Made by a program: the position numbers and the translations under genes. A stretch of DNA of 64,000 bases from contig JAUPFV010000004.1 in the NCBI GenBank assembly GCA_036936605.1, positions 184,220,807 through 184,284,806 on the forward strand, in the 5' to 3' direction. Numbering within the stretch: the stretch's first letter is position 1; each line of letters opens with the position of its first letter. Below the pieces are notes generated by a model. That model saw nothing but the letters and a program-made list of their open reading frames with translations, ran no database searches and was not told where the DNA came from. This document shows, one piece after another, positions 1 through 9,914 of the stretch. This DNA comes from Limnanthes douglasii subsp. nivea (Eukaryota > Streptophyta > Magnoliopsida > Brassicales > Limnanthaceae).

Positions 1-751
1 AAGATTATTCGATTAGCAACTTCAACTTGCCCATTAGCCTGAGGGTGGAAAGGAGAAGAAAAAGAGTGTTGGATTCCTTTGGAATTGTAAAATATCTTCA
101 TGACTTTATTATCAAATTGTGGCCCATTGTCTGTAATGATTTTCCGGGGATTCCAAATCTGCAACATATATTGGATAGAATAAATTTTATAACCGCCTTA
201 GAAGTGGTTCCAACTAAGGGTGCTGCCTCTATCCACTTAGAAAAATAGTCAATTGCCACTATTATCGTTCGATATCCTCCTGATGGCATGGGAAAAGGTC
301 GAACCAAATCCAAATCCCATCTATCAAAAGGTATGGGTTGAGATATAGTCTCTATAGGAACCACTAGAACATGGATTTTATTCTCATACCTCTGACAAGG
401 ATCAAGCCTTTTAACTATCTCTTTCGCATCTGCCATTATTGGTGGCCAGTAGTATCCTGCTAACAAGACTATTCTGGTCAAGGCCTTATAGCCACAATGT
501 GCAGAGCCTTCTCCATCGTGTAGTTCGAAAAGAACGTTTTGGGATTCTTCAAATTCTAAGCAACGCATGAGGGGTCTGCTGAAAGACTTCTTATAAAGAA
601 CTTCCCTTAATGCTAGGAAACTGCGAGCCTTATACTTAATCTTCTTAGCCAAGTTTTTATCCGGAGGCAAAACTGTATCAGAAATAATCTGAAAAATGTC
701 ATACCTCCAGTCTTTGGGTTGAACAACATATATGCTCATATTTATTTCCAT
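1..751 (-). pseudogene. T1 integrase, partial and frameshifted
   Basis: This is the integrase part of T1 pol, which would insert the cDNA into chromosomal DNA. The HHCC zinc-binding region is visible (HCGYKAL followed by DPCQRYENK). The core follows with WDLDLVRPFPMPSGGYRT, whose second Asp is the first catalytic acidic residue. The second catalytic region (the TDNGPQF box of relatives) can be read near 100-135 but in another frame from the zinc finger, so there is at least one frameshift. The third catalytic residue and the C-terminal domain would fall at or beyond the window edge. It is closely related to the T4 integrase at 59426-60658. Confidence 0.85.
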
Positions 752-1287
752 CCCCTTTACCCTTCTCTTGGTTTGAATCTATCGAGGGGAATTCTTGCAT
801 CAAGATCCACGGGTAAGCTCCAGAATAGGCTATGGTCGCTAAGGAGTCAGCCACAATATTCTCCGATCTAGGGACATGTTCGTATTGGATAGCCTTAAAG
901 CTTGCAACAACTTCCCTTAGTATCAGCAAATATTTTACTAATTGCTCATTTTTTGCTTCAGATTGTCCCTGAGCATGATGAATTAGTAGTTGGGAATCAC
1001 TCAACAATTAGACTCTCTTTGCCCCACATATAATGGCTAATCTTATACACGCTATGACTACTTTATATTCTGACTCATTATTGGAGGCTCTGAAACCAAA
1101 ACATATAGCTTGAACATAGTATCACCGTAAGGAGAAGTTAAACAAATTTCGGCCTCACATCCCATGATACCAGGCCCGCTGTCTATTCGGACTATCCATT
1201 CTCTTTTAGATTGGTTTGCTTGCCTTTGCTCAAAGGGCCTTTCAGTATAGAACTCTACTAAGAAATGAGCCACAACTTGAGCCTTGA
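752..1287 (-). pseudogene. T1 archaeal-type RNase H domain and linker to integrase
   Basis: This is the second RNase H typical of Tat elements, lying between the ordinary RNase H and integrase. The stretch WIVRIDSGPGIMGCEAE aligns with the VRTDGGSSTMGCGAG box of T4; the key DGG is DSG here. A downstream segment gives MLSDSQLLIHHAQGQSEAK and YEHVPRSENIVADSLA, matching the usual C-terminal half with its HVPRxxN...AD motif. The reading frame changes between 1058 and 1007, so the domain is broken. Confidence 0.82.
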
Positions 1288-1869
1288 CTACAGTTTGGGG
1301 TGCAAAATTAATGTCATAATCACCCGGTTCGATTGACCATTTGGAAAAGATTTTCGGTCAACAATCGAATGTGACTGGAAGTACGGTGTCATTTTTCTAA
1401 TTGCGATTGCCAATGCCAAGGCTGACTTTTCTATCTTCAGATACCTCTTTTCTACTTCCAATAAACTTTTTCTTATATAATATACCGGACGGGGGTAACT
1501 ATCCACTTCTTTTACTAATACATCACTTACTGTATATTCCAACACAACTAAGTATATATAAAATCCCCCCCTGAATAGGTTTGAACAACGTCTTAGGCGA
1601 AGATAAATGCTTCTTGATTTCCAGGAAAGCATGTTCATATCGTGGAGACCAGTTAAAGTCTTTGGCATTTCTTAATACTTGGAAAATTGAGAACACTTGT
1701 CAGATGATCTTGAAATGAACCTATTCAACGCAGCGAAACATATGTTTAGTCTTTGAACCTCTTTAGTGCTTCGAGGAGGATCCATAGCCAACAAAGCATT
1801 TAGTTGATCAAGATGAGGCTGAATCCCTGACATAACCCAAAAACATTCCAGATCGGACCCCAAAAACAC
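1288..1869 (-). pseudogene. T1 RT connection and RNase H domain
   Basis: Two frames cover the end of reverse transcriptase and the ordinary RNase H. The 1672-1869 frame has QPHLDQLNALLAMDPPRSTK and LNRFISRSSDKC, which are typical of the Tat RT thumb/connection. The 1288-1668 frame has SYPRPVYYIRKSLLEVEKRYLKIEK, matching the RNase H segment of T4 at 58560-58690. Loss of a common frame near 1670 means no continuous pol product is possible. Confidence 0.82.
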
Positions 1870-2480
1870 ACTTCTCCGGGTTCAATTTTAAATTGATGGT
1901 TTCTAAGTTTGGAAAAAGTTTATTGAAGGACAGATACGTGTGCATCTTCCTCTAGGCTCTTCACCATCATGCTATCTATATATACTTTCATATTCCTTCA
2001 AATTTGACTAGCAAAGTTTTTATTTACTAACCTTTGATAAGTGGCCCAACATTTTTCAATCAAAATGACATCATTTTGTAGCAATGAAGTCTTTTGTACG
2101 TAATAAAAGTTTTGTGGTCAAGATCGTTCAGATCTACTTGTATCTGATTGTACCCTGAAAATACATCCAGAAAGGACAACAACTTGTTCCCAGAGGTAGA
2201 GTCCACTAACTGATCTATCCGGGGAACGAGATAAGGATATTTGAGACATGATTTATTAAGATCAGTGAAGTCAATACACATGCGCCACTTGTCATTCTTT
2301 TTCTTGACTAGAACAGGGTTGGTAGTCCACAAGAGGTACTGAGATTCTTTGATATGGCCCATTTTGGTCAGCCGATCAACTTCTTGCACAATCACATCTG
2401 GTTTTTCTTTAGAAAGGACCTTCTTTTTTGTACAATTGGTCCAACATCGGTTTGAACCGACAACTTATGACAAATTACCT
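1870..2480 (-). pseudogene. T1 reverse transcriptase palm/fingers, YxDD changed to YIDS
   Basis: The 2060-2395 frame carries the RT fingers and palm: WTTNPVLVKKKNDKWRMCIDF, then LSFLDVFSGYNQIQVD, which holds the first catalytic Asp. The second catalytic box lies in another frame around 1955-1985 and reads VYIDSMMVKS where relatives have YIDDM(M/V)VK, so the second Asp of YxDD is Ser. With a frameshift between the two boxes, the enzyme cannot function. It belongs between the protease region (2481-3909) and the RNase H (1288-1869). Confidence 0.83.
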
Positions 2481-3909
2481 CGGCTGGTACTCCGGCTACA
2501 TCACCAGTGCAGCACGCAAACACATGTAAAATATCCGACAAGGATGATGTAACTTAGTACCAATCTTTGCCCTTGGCCATGCAATGGACTTCAACTTCAT
2601 CTGTGGAAGGCTCCAATAACTACTATTCTTGGTTAATTTTGACTGCCTCCAAAGACTTTGAGGCAATACCTGTCATATAACATTCTCTAGCCACCTTCTC
2701 ACTGCTTCAGACAACACCTAGTTGTGCACCCACAACATACTTTAAGCACTAGTGGACAGTAGAAGCCACATCACGCATCCTGGAGAGCCAAAATATTCCA
2801 AATATATCATTTGAAGATGTTGGGCAGCCAACCACAACAAACAATAGCTTCACAATTTTCTTCAAAGTCCATTTACCCATCAATACCTCCTCCTCGAATT
2901 CACCAATTGCATCTGCCGAAATGCTAGTGAATCCATAATAGTTCTGTTTGAACGTTGAATAACCAAGGGGTTTTTCATATGTTTATAGGTATTTAAAAAC
3001 AATACGTTTTTCGGGCTGCCCGTCTCAATTAGTATTCGACGTACAACATTTCCTCCTATTGACGCCCCTAAAAAAAACTATGAACGGAGCTGGAGTTTGG
3101 TATATATGTGTGGACATTATCCCATCCAATTGAGTAGTCAAACTGTTGACATGTCTCTTCCTAGAATAATTTAAGGGTGCAGTCATAATATCTCCCCCAA
3201 ATATAGTTAAAGACTCAAAGTATTTAACCAGACCGGAGACAATGTCAGTCTTGTCCACTATCACCCCTACCTTATTCCGACTTGAATCCGGATCAAGGAA
3301 CTCATAATTCACATCAAACATTTCAATAATCATCATGGTATCCTCTTCCCTCGACGTTCCAGGAGCTGTCGAATGAGTTGTTCGAGGAGTATTTGTGATA
3401 GATGATGTGTTATTTGGCCTGTTCCCCCCTTGTTTTTTAACAGAAGCCCCCAATTTACCCATTTCAATGAGATTCTGCTTTAATGCTATGCAATCATAGG
3501 TATCATGACCCACGTCGTTATGGTATTTACAGAAATGGGTACTCCAGGTTTCCCAAGGAGACTGTAGTGCGGTCGACCTTCTAAAGTGTACATCATTTTT
3601 AGTTTTATCATATATCGTATCCATACTTTCTCCCAATTCAGCAAACGATTCAGGTTGAACCCAAGGTCCCCTTTTACTTAAGGTCCCCTTTTACTTCTAA
3701 CCTGTCGGTTCTAGTTGGATTGATTCTGCCTGGGCCGATGAGACTCCTGTCCAGTTTCCTTTGACCTATAACCGGACTGGGTAGTCGTTTGAGGTGTTGA
3801 TGCAGTAGTTGCAGATCAAACCTGGTTCAACAGGCCTCCAAAGGTCATAGCTTTCTTCCGAGTTACAGAATCAACCAAGTTACTCAACTAAACCCCTGCC
3901 TCAAATAGG
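2481..3909 (-). pseudogene. T1 gag C-terminus and aspartic protease region
   Basis: The frame 3025-3636 has CKYHNDVGHDTYDCIALKQ, the zinc-knuckle-like box of Tat gag, followed by a gag-protease linker also present in T4 (SLTIFGGDIMTAPLNYSRKR). In a shifted frame around 3010-3065 the protease active-site segment reads RRILIETGSPKNVLF, so the usual DTG is ETG. Further down, LLFVVVGCPTSSNDIFG marks the protease C-terminal half. The region is heavily frameshifted. Its upper end is the junction with N1 at the GATTG/CAATC target site. Confidence 0.8.
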
Positions 3910-3914
3910 CAATC

Positions 3915-4097
3915 TGATGCAGGATAGAAAGATGAATAGTCCTAAAGAATCCTAATAGACTTAAAACTTTAAAGAGTCATTATGCGTACTTATTATATGT
4001 TTTTGGGAGTTATAGCAGACCCTAGAGATTCTATATATCTCCTATATAAAGGGTCTAGAGTTTTGTATCAGCAGTTTTTGAGAAATAAAAAAAAAAT
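3915..4097 (+). repeat. N1 5' LTR, truncated at its 3' end
   Basis: About 180 bases match the start of the 3' LTR at 5663, with a 3-base indel near GTCTAGAGTT and essentially no other difference, so the insertion is young. It contains the TATA-like CTATATAAAGGG near 4042. The LTR part that follows GAGAAATAAA in the 3' copy is absent, and gag starts at once. Confidence 0.85.
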
Positions 4098-5675
4098 ATG
4101 GATCTGGCCCAATTTACTCAAATGTTTGAGAAGTTAAGCAACCAGATATCACAAGTGCAAAAAGAGTCACGCCAATACCTTGCAAAGTTGAAAGCAGCCA
4201 ACCAACGACGTGCAACAGCAAGCCAACTATCAACGTTGAAATGTCAAAATGAAGACAGGGGAAAAATAGTAATGAGAGAGCCACCTGATTTTTACGGACA
4301 GCTTATACCCGAGGCCTTTCTCGATTGGTTATCGAAAATGGATCAATATTTTGAATGGCATGGAATGAGCAATGATCGTCGTGTCAGATTTGCGAAATGG
4401 AAGTTGGCTGGACAAGCGGGAAAGTTTTGAAGTAGTGTTGAAACACAGTTACAGAGAGAAAGAGAAAAGCCAATCATTTCATGGAGAGAAATGAAGAGAA
4501 AACTTCGGGAAAAATATGTTCCTCTGTCTTATCAACAACAACTGCTTGACCAGTGGAACATGCTACGTCAAGGCCACATGACTGTTGCAGATTATGTATT
4601 TCAATTTGAGGAATTAAGGGTGAGGTGCGATGTAACTGAAGATGCTTCGATTACTCTCTCTCGTTTTAGAACAGGGCTTCGTCAGGACATTCGGAAAGAG
4701 CTAATAACTCATGGTGTTGAGACATTGGAGCGAGCTTACCAAGTGATACAAGATGTAGAATGCTGCCTACACTTAAAGGCACCGAGCATCATCACGGAAG
4801 ATACTTCATATGCCATGCCATCCCAACGCTCGTCATTTAAGACAACGGTCAGTTCTGTCCCTAATACTCTTGATAGTGTCTATCCCTCTACGAACAAAGA
4901 AGAAGTGGAACCTGGAGATTCTAATGCAAAAGCAGCACAATGGTGCTGTAGAGGCTTTGACCATTTTGCTGTTCAATTCTCTACAAAAGAGGTTCCTCGA
5001 GAAGTGTTGAAGCCTACTATGAACGAAGTAGAACTGGTTCAACCTAAAGACACTGAAGATTCGTCAACAAATGCAAAAGAGAACGAGGAAACTCTTCTAA
5101 AGAAGACTTTACACACCGGTTGCGGGAGAAAATTTCTTCAATTGACTAAAGATAACTCTAGCGCAAAAAGATTACCTATAACTTTAGGAAATCATTATTC
5201 TGCGTTTGTGGATCATTTGTTTGAAAGGAGTTTATGTTCTATGGAATCCGCTGCATCTAAGGTGGCAAAGGTTTCCTTGGCAAAGATTGTTAAATTGCAT
5301 GGGTTAAGTGCACTGTTCGATGAAAATTTGGTATTCAGGAACTGTTTTCGGAATACCTTTTCACGCATGATGGGCAGTAAACTAACCTTCTATATTGTCT
5401 ACCATTCTGAAACGAATAGCCGAGCGAAAGTGGTAAATCGGAACTGGGCTTATTTCTTTTGGTCTTTAGGTGACATATTTGAACAACATGTTGTTCCAAG
5501 GGGACAAACTGGATACCAAAAGTTTTTGATCATATGGAAGAATATACCGATCGACATAATGGATGTGTCACAAAAGAAGAGATACAACGTATCAATCTTG
5601 AAATCATCGTGGGTACTTCAGTTTTATCTCGCCGGAGTCGAGATCTTTCAGCAGAGGAGAATTGATGCAGGATAG
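4098..5675 (+). pseudogene. N1 gag fused to integrase/chromodomain remnant
   Basis: One frame runs from the ATG at 4098 to 5675, broken only by a TGA at 4428-4430. The first part is a Ty3/gypsy gag: MDLAQFTQMFEKLSNQISQ, REPPDFYGQ..PEAFLDWLSKMDQYF, then KRKLREKYVPLSYQQQL and a VADYVFQFEELRVRCD segment. After about residue 260 comes an integrase remnant (KIVKLHGL, TFSRMMGSKLTF, AKVVNRN) and then a chromodomain-like KFLIIWKNIPID. Protease, RT, RNase H and most of integrase are deleted. This is a deletion derivative of a chromovirus-type element that would need enzymes from a relative. That the downstream remnant stays open for nearly 400 codons is unusual. Confidence 0.72.
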
Positions 5676-6023
5676 AAAGATGAATAGTCCTAAAGAATCC
5701 TAATAGACTTAAAACTTTAAAGAGTCATTATGCGTACTTATTATATGTTTTTGGGAGTTATAGCAGACCCTAGAGATTCTATATATCTCCTATATAAAGG
5801 GTCTAGAGTTGTTTTGTATCAGCAGTTTTTGAGAAATAAAAAAAGTTGAGTCTTACTCATATCCTGTGAAAGGAACCCTAGGTGTAGAAACCTTGAGCGT
5901 GAATCTCTAAATTAGGCGCGAAGCCTTGAGCGTGAAGCTCTAACCTTAGGTGTGAAGCCTTGAGCGCGAAGCTCGTTGTTGGAGTGATTCCAACTCTATC
6001 CAATCTATTTATGTCCTACGTGT
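5663..6023 (+). repeat. N1 3' LTR with internal 30-base repeats
   Basis: The LTR starts TGATGCAGG right after a purine-rich tract (AGCAGAGGAGAAT at about 5650). It is 361 bases and ends at the CAATC duplication. The second half, at about 5877-5973, has three degenerate copies of a roughly 30-base unit containing GAAGCCTTGAGCG(T/C)GAAGCTC. This part is missing from the 5' LTR. Confidence 0.83.
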
Positions 6024-6028
6024 CAATC

Positions 6029-7016
6029 ACAAGTTGTTCAAAGCAGTCAGCCAACCTATTTTTTTGTATTTACAAACCTACTAATGTATTCTTTTAAGGA
6101 CTCATTCGGCTCTTGGGCACAATGACTAATTGTGTCACCATTTCCCTAAAGCTCCTTGCTTCCAACAAATTGCCTCCAGAACGCAACCCAAAATATATCA
6201 AATTTGTTTTATAGACCCCTAGGGATATTATTATACCATTTGAGGGCACTTTACTTAAAGGTTTGAGATAAAACCCTACATAGTAGTTTGTCATTATCAT
6301 CACAGTTTATCATGAAGTTTTTAAATTGTTCAAGATGATTGTCCGGATTTTTACTTCCATCATACTTCTCCATCTTGGAACTATCAAATCTTTTGGGAAG
6401 ATGCTCGAGAAGCATTTTTGAAGACAAAGATGATTGCCTTTAATTTTGGGTACAACTAAACACAATATCCTCATTCGGAGTAGCAAAAATACTATGTTCA
6501 GATTGGAAAGCAAATGAATCAATCATCAACCGGTCAATATGCTGATCAACCGATCCTTTTATTTTTCCCTGATGTTTTTTTAGCCTGCCGTGCCTATCCC
6601 TTTTTCTTGAATGCTTCTTAGTCAGCTTTATTTTCTTCTTTAATCGACCTTCATCACTACGGGATGAGACTGACTCATGAACCTCTGAATCATTTGATGA
6701 ACTACTAGATGACTCGAATGTGGAACTCCATTCGTTTGGATCGATACGTTTTCTTCGAGCTGAAGTGAGTCGGTATGGACTGCTCATTTTCACCAGGATT
6801 TTTAGTAGGATGCAGTGCTGACGCACTAGAATTTTCTTTAATTCCCTTTTCTGCTTGTTTATGGGCCCTTAAAGCCTTAATTTCAATCCTTAGCTGATCA
6901 CGCTCTTTTTGCATGGATTGTTTTGCATTACCGTTATAATTGAGACGAGACACAGTAGTGTGCTCATTTAATCCTTCCACCTCCGGAGGTGGAGCATTTT
7001 GTACATTCGGATCCAT
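6029..7016 (-). pseudogene. T1 gag N-terminal part
   Basis: The start is taken as the Met at 7016 (MDPNVQNAPPPEVEG), which matches MNPDEQAVPPP in T4 (55882), rather than the upstream Met at 7043. A basic/Ser-rich stretch (SSSSSNDSEVHESVSSRSDEG) and the gag core follow, ending near YISRFV- and ADCFEQ-like sequence at 6030-6090, where the N1 insertion splits it. At least three frame changes occur. T1 and T4 gag are clearly homologous along this length. Confidence 0.82.
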
Positions 7017-7064
7017 CCAGACTGATGTTTTTTTGGTTTTCAATCTATAACTCAGGCACCGTCA

Positions 7065-7084
7065 TCTCCCACTCTGGTCGCCAA
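7065..7084 (-). promoter_or_regulatory. T1 primer binding site
   Basis: On the minus strand the sequence just inside the LTR reads TTGGCGACCAGAGTGGGAGA. The same box follows the LTR in T3 (14071) and T4 (55811). I do not assign the priming tRNA. Confidence 0.75.
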
Positions 7085-7087
7085 TCT

Positions 7088-7450
7088 TGTGAGGATAATT
7101 TGTGACTTGAAGGATTTTTAGAGATTTTGAGAAATGAATCTTATTTAATTTGAGTAGAGAGTTGTGAGATAAAGGAGGGGTGTGCTTGTATTTAATGTTT
7201 TATGAAAATTCTAACCTCTTAAATGAAGTTGGTTGGGGTATTTATACTAATTTTGTGCCCATGGGCCTTGTGCGTCGGACCTCGGATCCGGTTTAATATT
7301 AGCAAACAGCTGTGTCACGTATTGACTGGTCAATTTTTTATTAATTTGCATAGTTCAAGATTTTCCCCAACTGCCCCTCTGGTGTTCATAGGTGTGTCGT
7401 TCCAAAAAGATCCGACCCTATTAGATTAGATGAAACGATAAATAGGGAGG
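7088..7450 (-). repeat. T1 5' LTR
   Basis: Read on the minus strand, the LTR ends CCTCACA three bases before the PBS. A TATA-like GTATAAATACC box lies at about 7236-7246. The other LTR is off the window, so the far edge, given as 7450, is an estimate based on where T2 RNase H homology begins. Confidence 0.65.
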
Positions 7451-7452
7451 TC

Positions 7453-7890
7453 TTGCCAAGAAATTTGATGTGCGTCGCTCGAACTGATGGAGTACTTCAA
7501 TTGAGTTATCCATCTACGGAGGCAATATTTCAAGCCATAAAATTAAGTTTTCATGCATCGAATAATAAAACTGAATATGAAGCTGCATTGGTTGGTTTAA
7601 GGCTTGCGAGCATTTGTGGGGCAATTACAGTTCGTTTGAAAACCGATTCCCAATCAGTAGCGAATCAAGTGACTAGTGTTACCGAAGGTAAAAAGGATCA
7701 CTTAATTTTGTATATTTGAGATCTTCGAAATTTGACTCTCTTTTTTACCACATCATTGTAGAACATATCAATCGAGGAGATAATACAGTTGTTGATTCTT
7801 TGACAACCATTTCTTACTTTGAAGAGTATCCTTGGATTTTATTACAGGAGAGTCCTTCAATTCTAACTCCGTCAAAGTAGTGTAAGTATG
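7453..7890 (+). pseudogene. T2 archaeal-type RNase H, partial
   Basis: The protein CVARTDGVLQLSYPSTEA...ASNNKTEYEAALVGLRLA...LKTDSQSVANQV matches the second RNase H of T3 and T4 (KASNNELEYEAAIAGLKLA). Residues between the DG box and LSYP are missing compared with T4 GGSSTMGCGAG. The frame closes at 7719. Similarity goes on in other frames to about 7890, with EHINRGDNTVVDSL resembling HIPRSENxVADSLA. Confidence 0.78.
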
Positions 7891-7943
7891 CAGAAGAAGT
7901 TTTTGTCACACCAGATGTAATTCGAAGCGGTTGGACAACTGAT

Positions 7944-9159
7944 ATGCTGAATTTCTTGTTAAGAGGTACGTTGCCTGAAGATGTGCAACTGGCTAAAAAC
8001 TTAAAGTATAAAGCTCATGACTATGTTGTATTGGATGAGGTATTATACAAGAAATACTTGAGTAGGTCATTATTGCGTTGTCTGAAAAACACGAGTCTTA
8101 GTAAATTTTGTAAGAATTACATGATGGTGAAGGTTCAGCACATTGAGGGTTCAAGGTATTGACACGTCGATTTTGTTCGCACATTATTATTGGCACTCGA
8201 TTATGAACAGTGTTAAAAGTTTGGTTTGAGGTTGCGATACTTGTCACCGATTTTCCAATTCTATTTATAAACCTACAATTCCACTTGTGTGCATTACCGA
8301 AGCCATCTGTTTTAACAAATGAGGAATAGATTTGGTCGGACCGCTGCCTACGGATTTTGGAGAACGCCAAATGATTATTGCGGTAGTGTATTAGTTTCCA
8401 AAATGGGCAAAGGATGAGCCATTGTCTGGAACAAAATCCAAGGATGTTATTGAGTTTATAGTAAATAATATTTGGTGCCGCTTTGGGGTTCCTCAAATAA
8501 TCACCACAGATAATGGTCCTCGGTTCAAGAATAGAAAAATAGCTTCTTTCCGTGCTTCGGGAGGTATTACACAATGTTTTTCAACACTTTTTCATCCCCA
8601 AGTAAATGGACAAGTGGAGGTCACAAATAGATCTATTTTGGAAGGTTTGAAGAAGAATCCGACAGGGGCTCTGGGAATGGCCTAACTATTTGCAAGAGGC
8701 GTTATGGGCTTATAAAAAAACTCCTAAAGAGCTCACTAAAAAAACTCTTTTTGTATTGGTATATGGTATGGATGCTATTAGTCCTGGAGAATCTACATTA
8801 CCCGTCTTATAGAGTACTTCAATATTCCAAGAACCTGAATGACGAAGCAAAAATAGTAGATTTGGATTTGATTGAGGAAAAAAGAGCTAAAGCACTTTGA
8901 ATCTGACTCATTATCAAACTATGATGAGGAGTCGATATAATTCGAAAGTAAAAATGAAAGATTTCAAGGTTGGTGATATAGTCTTAAGAAAAGTATTCCT
9001 CCATACAAAGGATAAATACATTAGGAAAATGGCCCCGAATTGGGAAGGTTCATATATGGTTGTGGAAAGAACAAACCGAGTTCTTATCGCCTTTGTGATG
9101 TGCATGGTTGGATGATTAAACATCCTTGGAATGTACATCTGAAATTGTATCGGGAATAA
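7944..9159 (+). pseudogene. T2 integrase, frameshifted
   Basis: The integrase is spread over three frames. The N-terminal part is MLNFLLRGTLPEDVQLAKNL. The core has GIDLVGPLPTDFGER (first Asp), TTDNGPRFKN (second Asp) and GQVEVTNRSI (Glu), so all three DDE residues survive as codons. The C-terminal domain reads MKDFKVGDIVLRKVFLHTKD and APNWEGSYMV, and the stop is at 9157-9159 after KLYRE. Frameshifts and stops between these blocks make it non-functional. Confidence 0.82.
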
Positions 9160-9389
9160 TTTTGTATTTTGAAAAATATTGTGAATAATTGAGACAGTTT
9201 TTCCTACCATGTTGGCCCATGGAGGTTTTAATGAGGTGCAATTTAAGCATTAGAAGTTATCAATAAATTTTTTTTTGGTAAATGGTTATTTAAATATAAG
9301 TATTCAAATTATTTTGGTAACTAGTCTAAGATTGATCATCTTTGAAGTTGACCAAGAGTAACTATTCCGAAGTGTTATATGTTTATTTT

Positions 9390-9610
9390 AAACACTTTTC
9401 GAAGAAGCAACTATATTCGAAATACTACGTTCTCTAAACGCACTATATTATTCGAAGTGCTACGTTATCTAAACACACTATAATATTCGATGTGCTATGT
9501 TTTTTAAACGCACTATATTATTTGAAATGCTACATTTTCTAAACGCACTATATTATTCGAAGTGCTACATTTTCTAAAACGCATTGTATTATTTAAGTGC
9601 ATTACATGGA
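9390..9610 (+). repeat. T2 minisatellite downstream of integrase
   Basis: Roughly five degenerate tandem copies of a unit of about 42 bases contain TTCGAAGTGCTAC and TCTAAACGCACTATATTA. A related array occupies the same position in T3 (19210-19420). Confidence 0.8.
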
Positions 9611-9914
9611 TTTTATGTGTTAACATTCTTTAAAAACGCCAATGAAGTTTGAAGTTCTAGTATCTTCATTTGAAAAATTATAAGTTTGATTATGATATAC
9701 ATTGCATTTCGAGGCAAACATGACTTGTTTTTATAAACTTATAAGTTTAAAAGAAATAAGAATATAGAAGAAACAAAGTACTTCTTCATTAAAATTAACC
9801 CGATGATAACAATACAGGTTTTTGAATGCTAAGCAAAAAAGAATTCATCAAAAGCAAGTCATCATACAAAATTTATATAGCAAGTAGAAACAAAAAAAAA
9901 AGCTAAAAAATTAC

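Larger units (their letters stand above)
3915..6023 (+). mobile_element. N1: nested non-autonomous LTR retroelement
   Basis: A 2.1-kb element interrupts the T1 gag. CAATC occurs at 3910-3914 and again at 6024-6028, and gag homology to T4 resumes across the two sides, so this is a 5-bp target site duplication. Direct terminal repeats starting TGATGCAGGATAG are at 3915 and 5663. The left one stops just before the gag start, so the end of the 5' LTR, the PBS and the leader are missing. The interior has only gag and shrunken integrase/chromodomain remnants. The last LTR bases before the duplication read GTGT, not the usual CA, which is odd. Confidence 0.85.
1..7450 (-). mobile_element. T1: Tat-clade Ty3/gypsy retrotransposon, left part outside window
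   Basis: Read on the minus strand from about 7450 downwards, the order is LTR, PBS, gag, protease, RT, RNase H, a second archaeal-type RNase H and integrase. The dual RNase H and the PBS beginning TTGGCGAC place it in the Tat/Ogre group of Ty3/gypsy elements. The end of integrase, any antisense ORF and the 3' LTR lie beyond base 1. The gag is split by the nested element N1 (3915-6023). Many frameshifts and stops show it is dead. The right edge, where T2 starts, is only known to about 30 bases. Confidence 0.88.

Noticed and set aside
8098..8574. 158-codon minus-strand frame over T2 integrase
   Set aside because: It overlaps the recognisable integrase core on the plus strand and has no known motif.
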